From positions 36,346-100,345 of IMG/VR virus record IMGVR_UViG_3300032331_003707: a stretch of 64,000 nt of DNA; one strand, written 5' to 3'. The position numbers and the translations under genes are program-made. The notes beneath the pieces are model-generated. The model was not told where the DNA came from. It did not search any database and was given only the letters and a program-made list of their open reading frames with translations. This document shows, piece by piece, positions 37,001-45,435 of the stretch (positions within the stretch are counted from its first letter, which is position 1; every line of letters begins with the position of its first letter). The stretch comes from a virus.

Positions 37001-39496
37001 ATAATTTCTTCTAGTTATCCTGCAGGAGGAGTTTTATCTCAATATATAAGTTTAGAACAAAATTATCCATTTACAAGTAGCATTGTATATAATACTAATT
37101 TATTTGAAGCTGCATTTTCACCACAAGAAGAATTAAATGATGATATTATAGATTCATTAGGTCGTTTTGATATTGGAAACTATATAGGAGATCCTAGATT
37201 ATTATCTCAATCTTTAACCACTTACCCTGATTTAGATCAATTAGCTGCTTATCATTTCCAAAAATATTCAAATAAATATAATATTAAGGATTATGTAAGA
37301 TTGATTAAATTTATAGATAATTCTTTATTTAAGTTTATTAAAGATTATATTCCTGCTAGAGCTGACTCTTCCACAGGAGTAGTAGTTAAACAACATTATT
37401 TAGAAAGAAATAGACATAGAATGGTTTTACCTCAAATGTCTCAATCTTATAATCAATTTACTTCTTCTATAAATTCCCCTGTTACCTCAAGTATTAGTGG
37501 TGGAGTTTATTATAACATTGATGAAGGTACTACGTATACATTTACTGGATCAACAGGAGGAGTTTTAGATAATTATAATTTTGTTTCTTCTTCTTATTTA
37601 ACATCAACTGTTGGTGGAGTAGTTGTTACTCAAAGTTATACTCAAAGTTTAAACACTATAGCAGGTACAGTAACTACTATTAATAATTACCAAACCGAAT
37701 TTTACACAGGAAATTACAGTGGCTCTACAGCAAGAGCTACTTCTCAAAGTTTATTTAATGTTCCATATTTAATTCCAAGTGGAGCAATTGATTTTACTTC
37801 ATCTTCCCCATCAAGACTCACAATAGCGGGACAAATATTATATAATTTCCAATATGAAAATAGTGATTATTACCCATTAGTTAATAATATTAACACCAAT
37901 AGACCAAATACTAATTATTACGATTTAGATTTTACTACAAATTCAATCCAAGCAGCTAATTTATACGCTGTTTTATCAGGAAGTGCATTAAGAGCTCAAA
38001 CACCTGATAGTAATTATACATCATTAAAATCTATTCTTCCAAGATATAATGGAAGTAAATTACAAGCTCTTAATTATAATACTTATGCTAGTGGTTCTTC
38101 AGCTGCTTTATTATTAGATGGAACCATAGGTGCATATTCTGGAGATGTAAGTTATGGACCAAATGCAGTCATAACTAAAAATCCACAATATTTTGCTCAC
38201 TTTACTTATGGTTATCCATCATTAGAAACTAAAAATACATTTACATTTGATATTGATAAATTATATCCTATAGTAATAACTGGCCAAACCTTATCAACCT
38301 CAGGAGGACCAGCCGATCCTAAAGAAGTTTCTAATACTATTGTAGCCGGTGCTATATCAATAGGTAAGAAACCCATATCCACAGTAGGCGACTCAGAAAT
38401 AAACATATTTACCTCAGATGTTTTTGAACAAGGAAGAAAATTAGCTGTTATATTAACAGGAGATGATACTAAACCTCAATATCGAGGATCTATATTAGAT
38501 CAAGTAAGTATAGCAGGACAAACAGATTTTACTTTCCTCCCTTCAGGTTCATGGAATATTTTTAATTCTGGATTAGGATATACTGTTACTTTAGCTAATC
38601 AAAAACAAGATACATATAATCAAGATAATACGGCATACCAAATTGCTTTTAAAAGGAAAAACCAAAGACAACCTAAAAGTACTGAATATACAAACCAATA
38701 TGTAGTATATTTACAAGGAAGTCCTACTACCCCTAATCCTCCATCTGGATTTACTGGAAGTTTTTTTACCACAGGGAGTGGATGTTTACTCCTTACAGGA
38801 TCATCATATTCTAGTAGCTATATAGACTATGGTGGTGACTATACATTTAAAACCACTAATCCTTTAGCCTTTATCCATAATTATAATTATCTTTTATATA
38901 ATAATGTAACCTCATCTACAGCTATTACCAACCCCGTATTTAACACAGTTACATTAAATGCTATAGATAATTCATTATTACGTAACTATTATATCTGGGA
39001 CCCAGAAAATACTGGAGTTGAACAATACCCTACTGCTCTTACGCCTTTTGTTATATTAAGAGGAGACATTATTAAAATTTCATATGAAGATAGAAATGGT
39101 GTTCCTAGAACTCAAGAATTTACGGTAACTGGGGTAGAAACAACGAGTGATGAAGCATACAATCAATCTTACCAATTTTCTACAAACACTACTACATTCA
39201 CACCAGTTACTGTACCTTTATATAAAAAAATAAACGTAACCCCCGATCCAACAACAGTAACATATCCAATTCCTATAGTTGATTCTCACATAATGGGTTC
39301 ATGTATTATTAAGCGTCCTAAGTCTGATAATTCTAAAATTATAATTATTGCTAATAATCCACCTCAAGCCGAAGGTATCCAAACTCAGGTAACTGACGGG
39401 TATTTAATACCTAAAGATTTAAATCAAAGCCAATTATTAACTGTACTATCTACAATTGAACAAATAAATAATGCTGGAAACCAAAATCAAAGATAA
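34037..39496 (+). CDS. Giant baseplate/tail protein with LamG-like domain (1819 aa)
   Basis: An 1819-residue protein, the largest of the window, very rich in Ser, Thr, Tyr, Asn and Gly. Around residues 430-600 it has a conserved core (YFLFIEMMGQFFDNIWIYTD, KRIYHILPYLVKKKGTLEAL, YGIPSTILRFNEFGG), which recalls tail-protein-I/gp7-type wedge proteins. Residues about 630-860 look like a concanavalin/LamG domain (RFYLSG, GGWWNIMLQRS). Further beta domains follow to the end. It probably builds the outer baseplate with fibre-like, glycan-binding modules. Confidence 0.68.
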   Translation: MTSYPSASIEILDPKTLEVPTFSDKDFAIIPNFIFTGSFDPTQDRVEFFVYSENNVLLYSDGDFNAWTNTLDPLLASQGISTLNLDPVQAVSDLGITEGKIKTLFNFISDELGSSVDNPFFIKEISGDRTELRLQTNFTSNADLEVLFTEFKSRISSQVYFDEFYLNFGDNNLLIGINILLDTTGGNVSFFVKLYEPLPDNILLQDIVWISTKVGESTSYLISFPETSLVVDNLIYLGGPNINIDVNKSVGISTAFKTYSTLISSSLTSSYNQLQNILQQKGIQITPDYTNFESFVFFSNASQRLVNFYTKVSNIESYQNDLSIINSITGSTSQSYSVSASRVTIEQNITNIISNFDGYENYLYFQSGSYTWPKSNSTYPYALYSTGSSQVLTWLGSSDETSAYYGGQLYSSSIYDNLNQNNLFYSIPAYLRNDPNNTQYFLFIEMMGQFFDNIWIYTDAITDKLKADNRINDGVSKDLVATVLESLGQKLYTNQFNSNDIYSSLIGVDPQGNLSPFPNTTGTYPVTGSGLEYIQNFVSASSLQSLIPLTEANQRLYKRIYHILPYLVKKKGTLEALKLIRNAYGIPSTILRFNEFGGKNGYTSRYDYFNDKYNLAFDNQASASIIVPWESLNTSFTSPDAGTNIPTSIQFRFKTPGIPSGSISQSLFIKTSTNNSSATPITSSWDMGLFLFYTGSGTTSGSYSGSVADPYNQYGTLRFYLSGSAAQTSNNGYYQSSGIYLPFFDGGWWNIMLQRSPYNAAAANTVTYNIYAANKIYDENEGYQLGFIGSASFTIAAASSSINNSWIKSTTSSNTAYPAGIYFGGSISGSKTLTTTLTTPGLFTGSFQEIRYFSATLPTTSFYDYVMNPQSITGLIPSGANYIDGSGNLIGSSYGLLAFRAPLGSELETIFTASSATSINTASYSSYHPAISGSNPTSSFNSLSSSYKVLYYPISSSLTSSFSTNNYETYYYAAPIIGTKNKTSDNIQIISSSYPAGGVLSQYISLEQNYPFTSSIVYNTNLFEAAFSPQEELNDDIIDSLGRFDIGNYIGDPRLLSQSLTTYPDLDQLAAYHFQKYSNKYNIKDYVRLIKFIDNSLFKFIKDYIPARADSSTGVVVKQHYLERNRHRMVLPQMSQSYNQFTSSINSPVTSSISGGVYYNIDEGTTYTFTGSTGGVLDNYNFVSSSYLTSTVGGVVVTQSYTQSLNTIAGTVTTINNYQTEFYTGNYSGSTARATSQSLFNVPYLIPSGAIDFTSSSPSRLTIAGQILYNFQYENSDYYPLVNNINTNRPNTNYYDLDFTTNSIQAANLYAVLSGSALRAQTPDSNYTSLKSILPRYNGSKLQALNYNTYASGSSAALLLDGTIGAYSGDVSYGPNAVITKNPQYFAHFTYGYPSLETKNTFTFDIDKLYPIVITGQTLSTSGGPADPKEVSNTIVAGAISIGKKPISTVGDSEINIFTSDVFEQGRKLAVILTGDDTKPQYRGSILDQVSIAGQTDFTFLPSGSWNIFNSGLGYTVTLANQKQDTYNQDNTAYQIAFKRKNQRQPKSTEYTNQYVVYLQGSPTTPNPPSGFTGSFFTTGSGCLLLTGSSYSSSYIDYGGDYTFKTTNPLAFIHNYNYLLYNNVTSSTAITNPVFNTVTLNAIDNSLLRNYYIWDPENTGVEQYPTALTPFVILRGDIIKISYEDRNGVPRTQEFTVTGVETTSDEAYNQSYQFSTNTTTFTPVTVPLYKKINVTPDPTTVTYPIPIVDSHIMGSCIIKRPKSDNSKIIIIANNPPQAEGIQTQVTDGYLIPKDLNQSQLLTVLSTIEQINNAGNQNQR

Positions 39497-39514
39497 TTAA
39501 TCTTAAACTTATAT

Positions 39515-39525
39515 ATATTTATAAT
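39515..39525 (+). promoter_or_regulatory. Class III (late) motif
   Basis: ATATTTATAAT, 11 nt before ATG 39537. Confidence 0.62.
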
Positions 39526-39536
39526 AAAAATTACAA

Positions 39537-40196
39537 ATGGGATATTTAAACAACCAAATAATTACAGTTGATGCTATTTTAACTACTAAAGGTAGAGAAT
39601 TATTAGCAAAAGGAGATGGCTCTTTTCAAATTACTCAATTCGCATTATCAGATGATGAAATTGATTATACTTTATATAACCCAAACCATCCTTCTGGATC
39701 TGCATATTATGGAGAAGCAATTGAAAATATGCCTGTTTTAGAAGCATTTCCTGACCAAACTCAAATTATGAAGTATAAATTAGTTACATTACCTAGAGGT
39801 ACTTCTAAATTGCCTGTTCTTGATATTGGATATACAAGTATTTCTATTAAACAAGGTTCTTCATTAGCAATTACCCCTCAAACATTAAATTATTTAGGAA
39901 GTAACCAAACATTTGAATCTAGTGGATATGTTGCTACTATTGCCGATGTTAGATTATTATCTACATTTAATGGAGTAGGAATTAATACAACACAAGCTAA
40001 CGCATTAAACACAACTCCTACTATTGGAACAGCAGTATCTAAGACAGTAATTGGAACATCATTTACTTTAGTAGGTACTACCATCAATACTCTATTCTCA
40101 GGGTCCAATACATCTATCAATACTACTTTAACTATTGAAGGAAGAGATAGTGGTGCTAGAATTACAGTTCCAGTAACTATTATTAAACAATCATAA
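39537..40196 (+). CDS. Virion structural protein (219 aa)
   Basis: A 219-residue protein with MGYLNNQIITVDAILTTKGRELLAKGDGSFQITQFALSDDEIDY-type opening, which I recall as a recurrent structural protein of T4-like marine phages (LTxKGRExLAKG...FALSDDEIDY). The rest is Thr/Ser-rich beta structure. It starts a late unit together with the two paralogous proteins downstream. The exact place in the particle is unknown. Confidence 0.68.
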   Translation: MGYLNNQIITVDAILTTKGRELLAKGDGSFQITQFALSDDEIDYTLYNPNHPSGSAYYGEAIENMPVLEAFPDQTQIMKYKLVTLPRGTSKLPVLDIGYTSISIKQGSSLAITPQTLNYLGSNQTFESSGYVATIADVRLLSTFNGVGINTTQANALNTTPTIGTAVSKTVIGTSFTLVGTTINTLFSGSNTSINTTLTIEGRDSGARITVPVTIIKQS

Positions 40197-40213
40197 TATT
40201 AAAATAAAACAAA

Positions 40214-41245
40214 ATGGGATTTAAAAGATTTGACCCTCAAGACTTAGTAGTAAGTGTTGATTCTATATCCAGTACAGTTTGGAGTACTAATACTCCTTCA
40301 TTAACTACTTTTTTTTCTTCTTCTACTCAAGAAGGTGGAACAACTGGAAACTATTATCTTACTGTTTATCAAACTGCTTCTACAGCAGCTGGAGCTACAC
40401 CTCAATTTGACTTAGTTTATGGTGACTCACAAGGTAGTGGAAGCGCATTCTTTAATATCCTAGTTACAGGATCTTCACCTACTAGAACAATTTATGGTCA
40501 ATATAGAAATTTAATTTTAGCAGATGAAAGCTCTTCGTTTACATTTGCTGGTGTTACTAGCTCATATTTTTGGGCTATAAACTTAGATCGCGCACAATAT
40601 AAAGAACATTTATTACCGGGGGCTTTAACATTAACCCTAAGTGGCGCCGCTGCTATTACTCTCACTGATGATAGTAACTATACAACAGTAGTAACACGAA
40701 ATGATGCCGGTAGAGTATTTAACCTTATCTCAGGATCAGCAGGTGTTAGAACATCCACTCCTAAAGATGTAGCAAGCTTAGGATATACTACAACCTCAGG
40801 TTCATATGGTTACTTCCTACCAGATGTTGGAATTATATTACTAAATGGAGAAGCACTTTCAGGATCAGTCGCTGGAGGAGGAATAGCACTTCAAGCAAGT
40901 AGATCATTTAACGCTCCTGGGCTAAACACTAGAAGATTCTACCAAGCCATAAGCTCATCAGCAACTGCTAATTTTAGATTAAACAGTCAAGAAACCTTAT
41001 CATCAAATTTCGTATTTGTAAGAGCTAGAAGCAACGAATTTAACTACTCAGAAAACCCAAGTTATATATCTAGTGCTAATGGATCTTTAACATGGAGTGA
41101 TTTTGCTTATAATCCATTAACTTATATAACAACAGTAGGTCTTTATAATGATAATAATGAATTATTAGCTGTAGCTAAATTAAGTCGACCATTACAAAAA
41201 GATTTTACTAAAGAATTGTTAGTTAGAGTTAAATTAGACTTCTAA
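40214..41245 (+). CDS. Tail/fibre structural protein, paralog A
   Basis: A 343-residue Ser/Thr/Gly-rich protein. The C-terminal ~100 residues, FVFVRARSNEFNYSENPSY then TTVGLYNDNNELLAVAKLSRPL and a final VRVKLDF, form a module shared with the next gene. GLYNDxxELLAVAKL is, as I recall, frequent in phage structural proteins. Probably a fibre or baseplate decoration protein. Confidence 0.68.
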   Translation: MGFKRFDPQDLVVSVDSISSTVWSTNTPSLTTFFSSSTQEGGTTGNYYLTVYQTASTAAGATPQFDLVYGDSQGSGSAFFNILVTGSSPTRTIYGQYRNLILADESSSFTFAGVTSSYFWAINLDRAQYKEHLLPGALTLTLSGAAAITLTDDSNYTTVVTRNDAGRVFNLISGSAGVRTSTPKDVASLGYTTTSGSYGYFLPDVGIILLNGEALSGSVAGGGIALQASRSFNAPGLNTRRFYQAISSSATANFRLNSQETLSSNFVFVRARSNEFNYSENPSYISSANGSLTWSDFAYNPLTYITTVGLYNDNNELLAVAKLSRPLQKDFTKELLVRVKLDF

Positions 41246-41248
41246 TGA

Positions 41249-42259
41249 ATGAGTGCTTATAAACAATTTACTAATAATGATGTAATCTCTGTACCTTTCA
41301 CAGTTGCTAAAAGCTTTACATTTAGTGGTGAAGCTATAACTTCTTCAGCCGGTATTGATTTTTACGCTGGGTTAAACCTAAACCATTTAGACTATGATTA
41401 TACAACTGAACCTACTACAGGATTAGTTGCTCTTCAAGATAAAAGAGGAATATATAACAGTGCTAGGGCTTTATATTATTCTAATGACATTTCATATTAT
41501 GGAGATTTAACCACAGGATCATATAATCTTTTCAATCCAAAATATAACCCAAATTGGGAACAATATCTTTTACAATTTACAGGTTCTGTATCTTCCTCTT
41601 TTGGTAGATTTTACAATTACCCATCTACAACATTATATAATCCTAAATATTTTCCTACAGCTACTCAATCTTTATTAGATACGGGATCTATTACTGTAGT
41701 CTCTATTCCTACTAATTTATATGGTAATTATGTTGTCCCTAAATCTTTTAAATTAGGTTTTATAGATAATACAACAGCAAACATATATTATATAACTGAT
41801 AATGGTGAAGGAAATCTAATTCTTACCTCAGGCAGTAAAACTAGTAAAGTAGGAAACATCTTTTACTCTCAGGGTATAGCAGTAATAACCACAGGCAGTT
41901 TCTCCATAAACTGCAATCAATGGGCTGAATATATTTCATCATCTGCCTGGTACGATGACCTACCAGGGATATTTTGGACTTCCATTAATTTCTCTTCTTC
42001 AGTTACTTTATATGAAAACAAATATAATTGTGCTATTTTAGAAAATGAATTTGGTTTTAGTCAAAACCCATCTTTAGCATCAGGAAGTACTAATACGTTG
42101 TATGATTTTGCTACTGGATCTTATTTTTCACCATATGTTACATCTATTGGGTTATATAATGATGATAAAGATTTAATAGCCATAGCTAAATTAGGACAAC
42201 CACTCCAATGTTCACCAACAACTGATACTACCATCATGATAAATTTTGATATGGTATAA
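41249..42259 (+). CDS. Tail/fibre structural protein, paralog B
   Basis: A 336-residue protein whose C-terminal module (AILENEFGFSQNPS, TSIGLYNDDKDLIAIAKLGQPL, MINFDMV) matches the upstream gene, while the N-terminal two thirds differ. This pattern fits a conserved anchoring module with a variable exposed part. It starts 3 nt after the previous stop and ends the structural block. Confidence 0.68.
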   Translation: MSAYKQFTNNDVISVPFTVAKSFTFSGEAITSSAGIDFYAGLNLNHLDYDYTTEPTTGLVALQDKRGIYNSARALYYSNDISYYGDLTTGSYNLFNPKYNPNWEQYLLQFTGSVSSSFGRFYNYPSTTLYNPKYFPTATQSLLDTGSITVVSIPTNLYGNYVVPKSFKLGFIDNTTANIYYITDNGEGNLILTSGSKTSKVGNIFYSQGIAVITTGSFSINCNQWAEYISSSAWYDDLPGIFWTSINFSSSVTLYENKYNCAILENEFGFSQNPSLASGSTNTLYDFATGSYFSPYVTSIGLYNDDKDLIAIAKLGQPLQCSPTTDTTIMINFDMV

Positions 42260-42276
42260 AATTAAATATAAACGTT

Positions 42277-42711
42277 ATGAATTGGTTATATAATAATACA
42301 ATCGTAAATTCGATTGAGGATCTGCCTGAAAATACTTATGGGTTTATATACAAAGTTATAAGCCCTAATGGTAAATTTTACATAGGTAAAAAAAGTCTTT
42401 ATCATAATGTAAAGAAAAAACTTACTAAAAAAGAATTAGCAGAACAAACAGGTCCTGGGAGAAAGGCTACTACTAAAGTCACTCAAAAAGAATCTGATTG
42501 GAAAACATATTATGGTTCTTCTAAAGAATTAAAAGAGGATATAACAAATATAGGTAAAGAAAACTTTACTAAAGAAATATTAAGAATTTGTTATACTAAA
42601 AAATCATTAACATATTGGGAAATATCATATCAATGTAAAGAAGATGTCTTATTAAACAGTACGTACAACGATAATATATTAGGTAAATTTTTTCGTAAAG
42701 ACTTGGAATAA
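42277..42711 (+). CDS. GIY-YIG nuclease
   Basis: A 144-residue protein. YGFIYKVISPNGKFYIGKKSL at residues ~21-41 is the GIY-YIG catalytic strand pair; WKTYYGSS, FTKEILRICYTKKSLTYWEISYQ supplies the catalytic Glu helix. It resembles T4 SegE-like and other free-standing GIY-YIG endonucleases. It could be a homing endonuclease or a nuclease that processes phage or host DNA. It is placed between structural genes and the primase. Confidence 0.8.
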   Translation: MNWLYNNTIVNSIEDLPENTYGFIYKVISPNGKFYIGKKSLYHNVKKKLTKKELAEQTGPGRKATTKVTQKESDWKTYYGSSKELKEDITNIGKENFTKEILRICYTKKSLTYWEISYQCKEDVLLNSTYNDNILGKFFRKDLE

Positions 42712-42732
42712 ATTTTCTTTTTATTATCTTGT
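42701..42732 (+). promoter_or_regulatory. Class II promoter for the primase
   Basis: ACTTG at 42701-42705, inside the end of the nuclease gene, 19 nt, TATCTTGT at 42725-42732, ATG at 42738. The TTG and TAnnTTG pattern is close to the Bacteroidetes consensus. Confidence 0.65.
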
Positions 42733-42737
42733 AAGTT

Positions 42738-43667
42738 ATGATAAACCAACTAGTTGTTGTATTAGTAGATTCTATATTAGGTTCTGGTAAAGATACGGCT
42801 CGAAATAATAGAGCATACCATTGTCCTTTTTGTAATCACCCTAAACCTAAACTAGAAATATGTATGGATACTAATTCTGAAGGAGAAAATCCTTGGAATT
42901 GCTGGGTTTGTGGTAAAAAGGGAAAAAAACTTATCAATTTATTTAAATCTTTAAAAGCTGATTCCTCAAAATTAACTGAACTAAGATCTTTAATAAATGA
43001 TTCTAAAACCTCTACTCACCAAATAGTAGTTGAAACCATATCTTTACCCAAAGAATTCACCCCACTTTACCCCACCCCAGAAGGAATTATAGCCAAACAT
43101 GCTTTAAATTATCTAAAAATTCGAAATATTACTGAAGAGGATATTATAAAATATAATATAGGTTATTGCGAATATGGAGAATATTCCAATATGGTTATTA
43201 TCCCATCATATGATGAAAACAGAATACTAAACTATTTCTCAGCCCGTAGCTTTGATAAAAATTCTTCTCGTAAATATAAAAATCCTCAAGTATCAAGAAA
43301 TATTATACCTTTTGGTTTTTACATAAATTGGAATTCTCCTTTAATATTATGTGAAGGAGTATTTGATATGTTAGCAATTAAAAGAAATGCTATTCCGTTA
43401 TTAGGTAAAAATATTTCTAAAGAGTTAATGAAAAAAATTGTAACATCTTCAATACAAAAAATATACATAGCCTTAGATAAAGATGCTATAAAAGAAGCCT
43501 TAGATTTTTGTGAAAATTTATTAAATCAAGGTAAAAAAGTTTATTTAGTTGAATTACAAGATAAAGACCCTGGAGAAATGGGTTTTGTTAATTTTACTAA
43601 TTTAATTCACCAAACCCCCAAACTAACATTCTCAAAATTATTTGAGAAAAAATTACAATTAATATGA
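42738..43667 (+). CDS. DNA primase, gp61/DnaG-like
   Basis: A 309-residue primase. The zinc ribbon has Cys29 and Cys32 (HCPFCNH) and Cys55 and Cys58 (CWVCGKKG). The TOPRIM domain shows LILCEGVFDMLAI with Glu206, ALDKDA with Asp247/Asp249, and DPGEMG. It makes RNA primers for lagging-strand synthesis. At 309 residues it matches the short T4 gp61 class, which needs a separate helicase; none was identified in the window. It overlaps the next nuclease gene by 4 nt. Confidence 0.88.
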   Translation: MINQLVVVLVDSILGSGKDTARNNRAYHCPFCNHPKPKLEICMDTNSEGENPWNCWVCGKKGKKLINLFKSLKADSSKLTELRSLINDSKTSTHQIVVETISLPKEFTPLYPTPEGIIAKHALNYLKIRNITEEDIIKYNIGYCEYGEYSNMVIIPSYDENRILNYFSARSFDKNSSRKYKNPQVSRNIIPFGFYINWNSPLILCEGVFDMLAIKRNAIPLLGKNISKELMKKIVTSSIQKIYIALDKDAIKEALDFCENLLNQGKKVYLVELQDKDPGEMGFVNFTNLIHQTPKLTFSKLFEKKLQLI

Positions 43668-44476
43668 TTGAAAAAAATGTAAACGTAAATAAAAAATCTG
43701 TTACTCGTATTCTCCAAGTTGACCCTACATCTAAGAGAGTTAACATAGCTGATAACAGATTCTATAGCAGAAATGAAGATTATTACCCATCAGTAACAAG
43801 TATTTTACAATTTTTACCTAAAGGTAAATTTTTTGAAACCTGGCTTAAAGATGTAGGGCATAATGCTGATGTTATTTCTAGGAAAGCAGCAGATGAAGGA
43901 ACACAAGTCCATGATGCTATTGAGCGTTACTTATTAGGTGAAAAAATAGAATGGTTAAATGAAAATGGATATTCAAATTACTCATTAGACGTTTGGAAAT
44001 TAATTTTAAAATTCCATGATTTCTGGGCTACTGTTAAACCAACACTAATTGAAAGTGAAATCCACTTATTTTCAGATAAGTATAAATTTGCAGGAACTTG
44101 CGATTTAGTTGTTGAAATTAATGGTGAAAAATGGCTATTAGATATTAAAACTTCAAACTCAATCCACACAGCTATGGATTTACAATTAGCTGCTTATACT
44201 CAAGCATGGAATGAGACATTTGAAGAAAAAATAGAAAAGAATGGTATTATTTGGTTAAAATCATCTAAACGCGGAGAAGATAAAAGCGGCAAAAAAATAC
44301 AAGGTAAAGGATGGGAAATTTATGAACCAACACGTACTATTGAAGATAATTTTAAATTGTTTGAACACGTACATGAATTGTTCAAACTAGAAAACCCTAA
44401 CCCAAGACCATCATCAGAACAATTCCCTATGGAAATTCAGATATCCTCTGATATTTATGACAAAAATAAAGAATGA
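43664..44476 (+). CDS. PD-(D/E)XK exonuclease, Cas4/RecB-like
   Basis: A 270-residue nuclease. His83 in GTQVHDAIERYL, Asp147 in AGTCDLVVEINGEKWLLDIKTS (Asp160, Lys162) and QLAAYTQAW form the Cas4/RecB-type catalytic motif series. No Fe-S Cys cluster is present, so it is the PDDEXK_1-like single domain. It probably processes DNA ends during replication or recombination and is coupled to the primase and the following nucleotidyltransferase by 4-nt overlaps. Confidence 0.85.
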   Translation: MIEKNVNVNKKSVTRILQVDPTSKRVNIADNRFYSRNEDYYPSVTSILQFLPKGKFFETWLKDVGHNADVISRKAADEGTQVHDAIERYLLGEKIEWLNENGYSNYSLDVWKLILKFHDFWATVKPTLIESEIHLFSDKYKFAGTCDLVVEINGEKWLLDIKTSNSIHTAMDLQLAAYTQAWNETFEEKIEKNGIIWLKSSKRGEDKSGKKIQGKGWEIYEPTRTIEDNFKLFEHVHELFKLENPNPRPSSEQFPMEIQISSDIYDKNKE

Positions 44477-45435
44477 TATCACTAGTTAGTATCTTTAAGG
44501 ACTTAATCCTTGAAGGAGGAAACGTATTTGGCACTACAGCCCCTATCAAACGGGAGTATATTCAACCTACTTTAGATAAATTTACTAAAGAATTAAAACG
44601 AATTTTTCCCAAAGTTACTTTTAGCTTTGAATCTCTAGGATCAGTTGGAAAAAAAGCTGAATCGGGAGACATAGATTTAGGATTTAGTGCTAATAACATT
44701 ATTTCAAATGATGGTACTCCATTATTTGATAAATGGGGAATTAGTCCTCAAGAATTTCAAGTTACTTATGATCAAATCCGTAAACGATCTAAAACCGCTA
44801 CTGAAGCTCAAAGTAAACTTAGAGCTATGCTTCAACTTATAGCAACTAAGATAGAAAATGAATCTGAAACCATAGGCACAGACACTAAAGCATCAGGATC
44901 AGGATCAATATACTGTGCTTTTCCTCAATATGATGAATCAGGAAATACAGTTGGTGATAAAAGTGTGCAAATTGATATTAATGTAGGTAATTTAGATTGG
45001 CTTAAATTCAGTTACTATTCTAATACTTATAAAGATAATGTAAAAGGATTACATAGAACCCAATTAATGTTATCTATGTTTCAAGCATTAGGATTATCAT
45101 TTACTCATGCTACTGGGGTTAAATCAAAAGAAACCGGTGAAACTATAGCTACTAACCCTGGAGAAGCTATCCAAGCTCTTAATGATGGGTATGGAATAGA
45201 ATTAACTCCGGATGTAGTAAATGATTATTTTGAATTAATGGGATATATTAAGAAAAATATCCCTAAAGATAAATTTAATCAAATATTAGATATTTACCTA
45301 AAAATCCTTGATTCTACTAGAGCTGATATCCCATATGATCTACAACAATATTGGATTAAAAACCAAGACCGATTAGGTCTTAAAGGAAAATTCCTACCAG
45401 ATGACTCAAAATTAACCCAATATAAGAAAGTATAA
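44473..45435 (+). CDS. Pol-beta-type nucleotidyltransferase, capsid-targeting-like N-terminus
   Basis: A 320-residue protein. It opens MISLVSIFKDLILEGGNVFG, like other N-termini in this block. ESLGSVGKKAESGDIDLGF has the GS...DxD motif (Asp66, Asp68) of pol-beta nucleotidyltransferases, and VQIDINVG may supply the third acid. The rest is helical. The enzyme could add nucleotides to RNA, proteins or small molecules. It directly precedes a giant protein with two more such domains. The helical N-terminus suggests packaging in the head (inference). Confidence 0.72.
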   Translation: MISLVSIFKDLILEGGNVFGTTAPIKREYIQPTLDKFTKELKRIFPKVTFSFESLGSVGKKAESGDIDLGFSANNIISNDGTPLFDKWGISPQEFQVTYDQIRKRSKTATEAQSKLRAMLQLIATKIENESETIGTDTKASGSGSIYCAFPQYDESGNTVGDKSVQIDINVGNLDWLKFSYYSNTYKDNVKGLHRTQLMLSMFQALGLSFTHATGVKSKETGETIATNPGEAIQALNDGYGIELTPDVVNDYFELMGYIKKNIPKDKFNQILDIYLKILDSTRADIPYDLQQYWIKNQDRLGLKGKFLPDDSKLTQYKKV

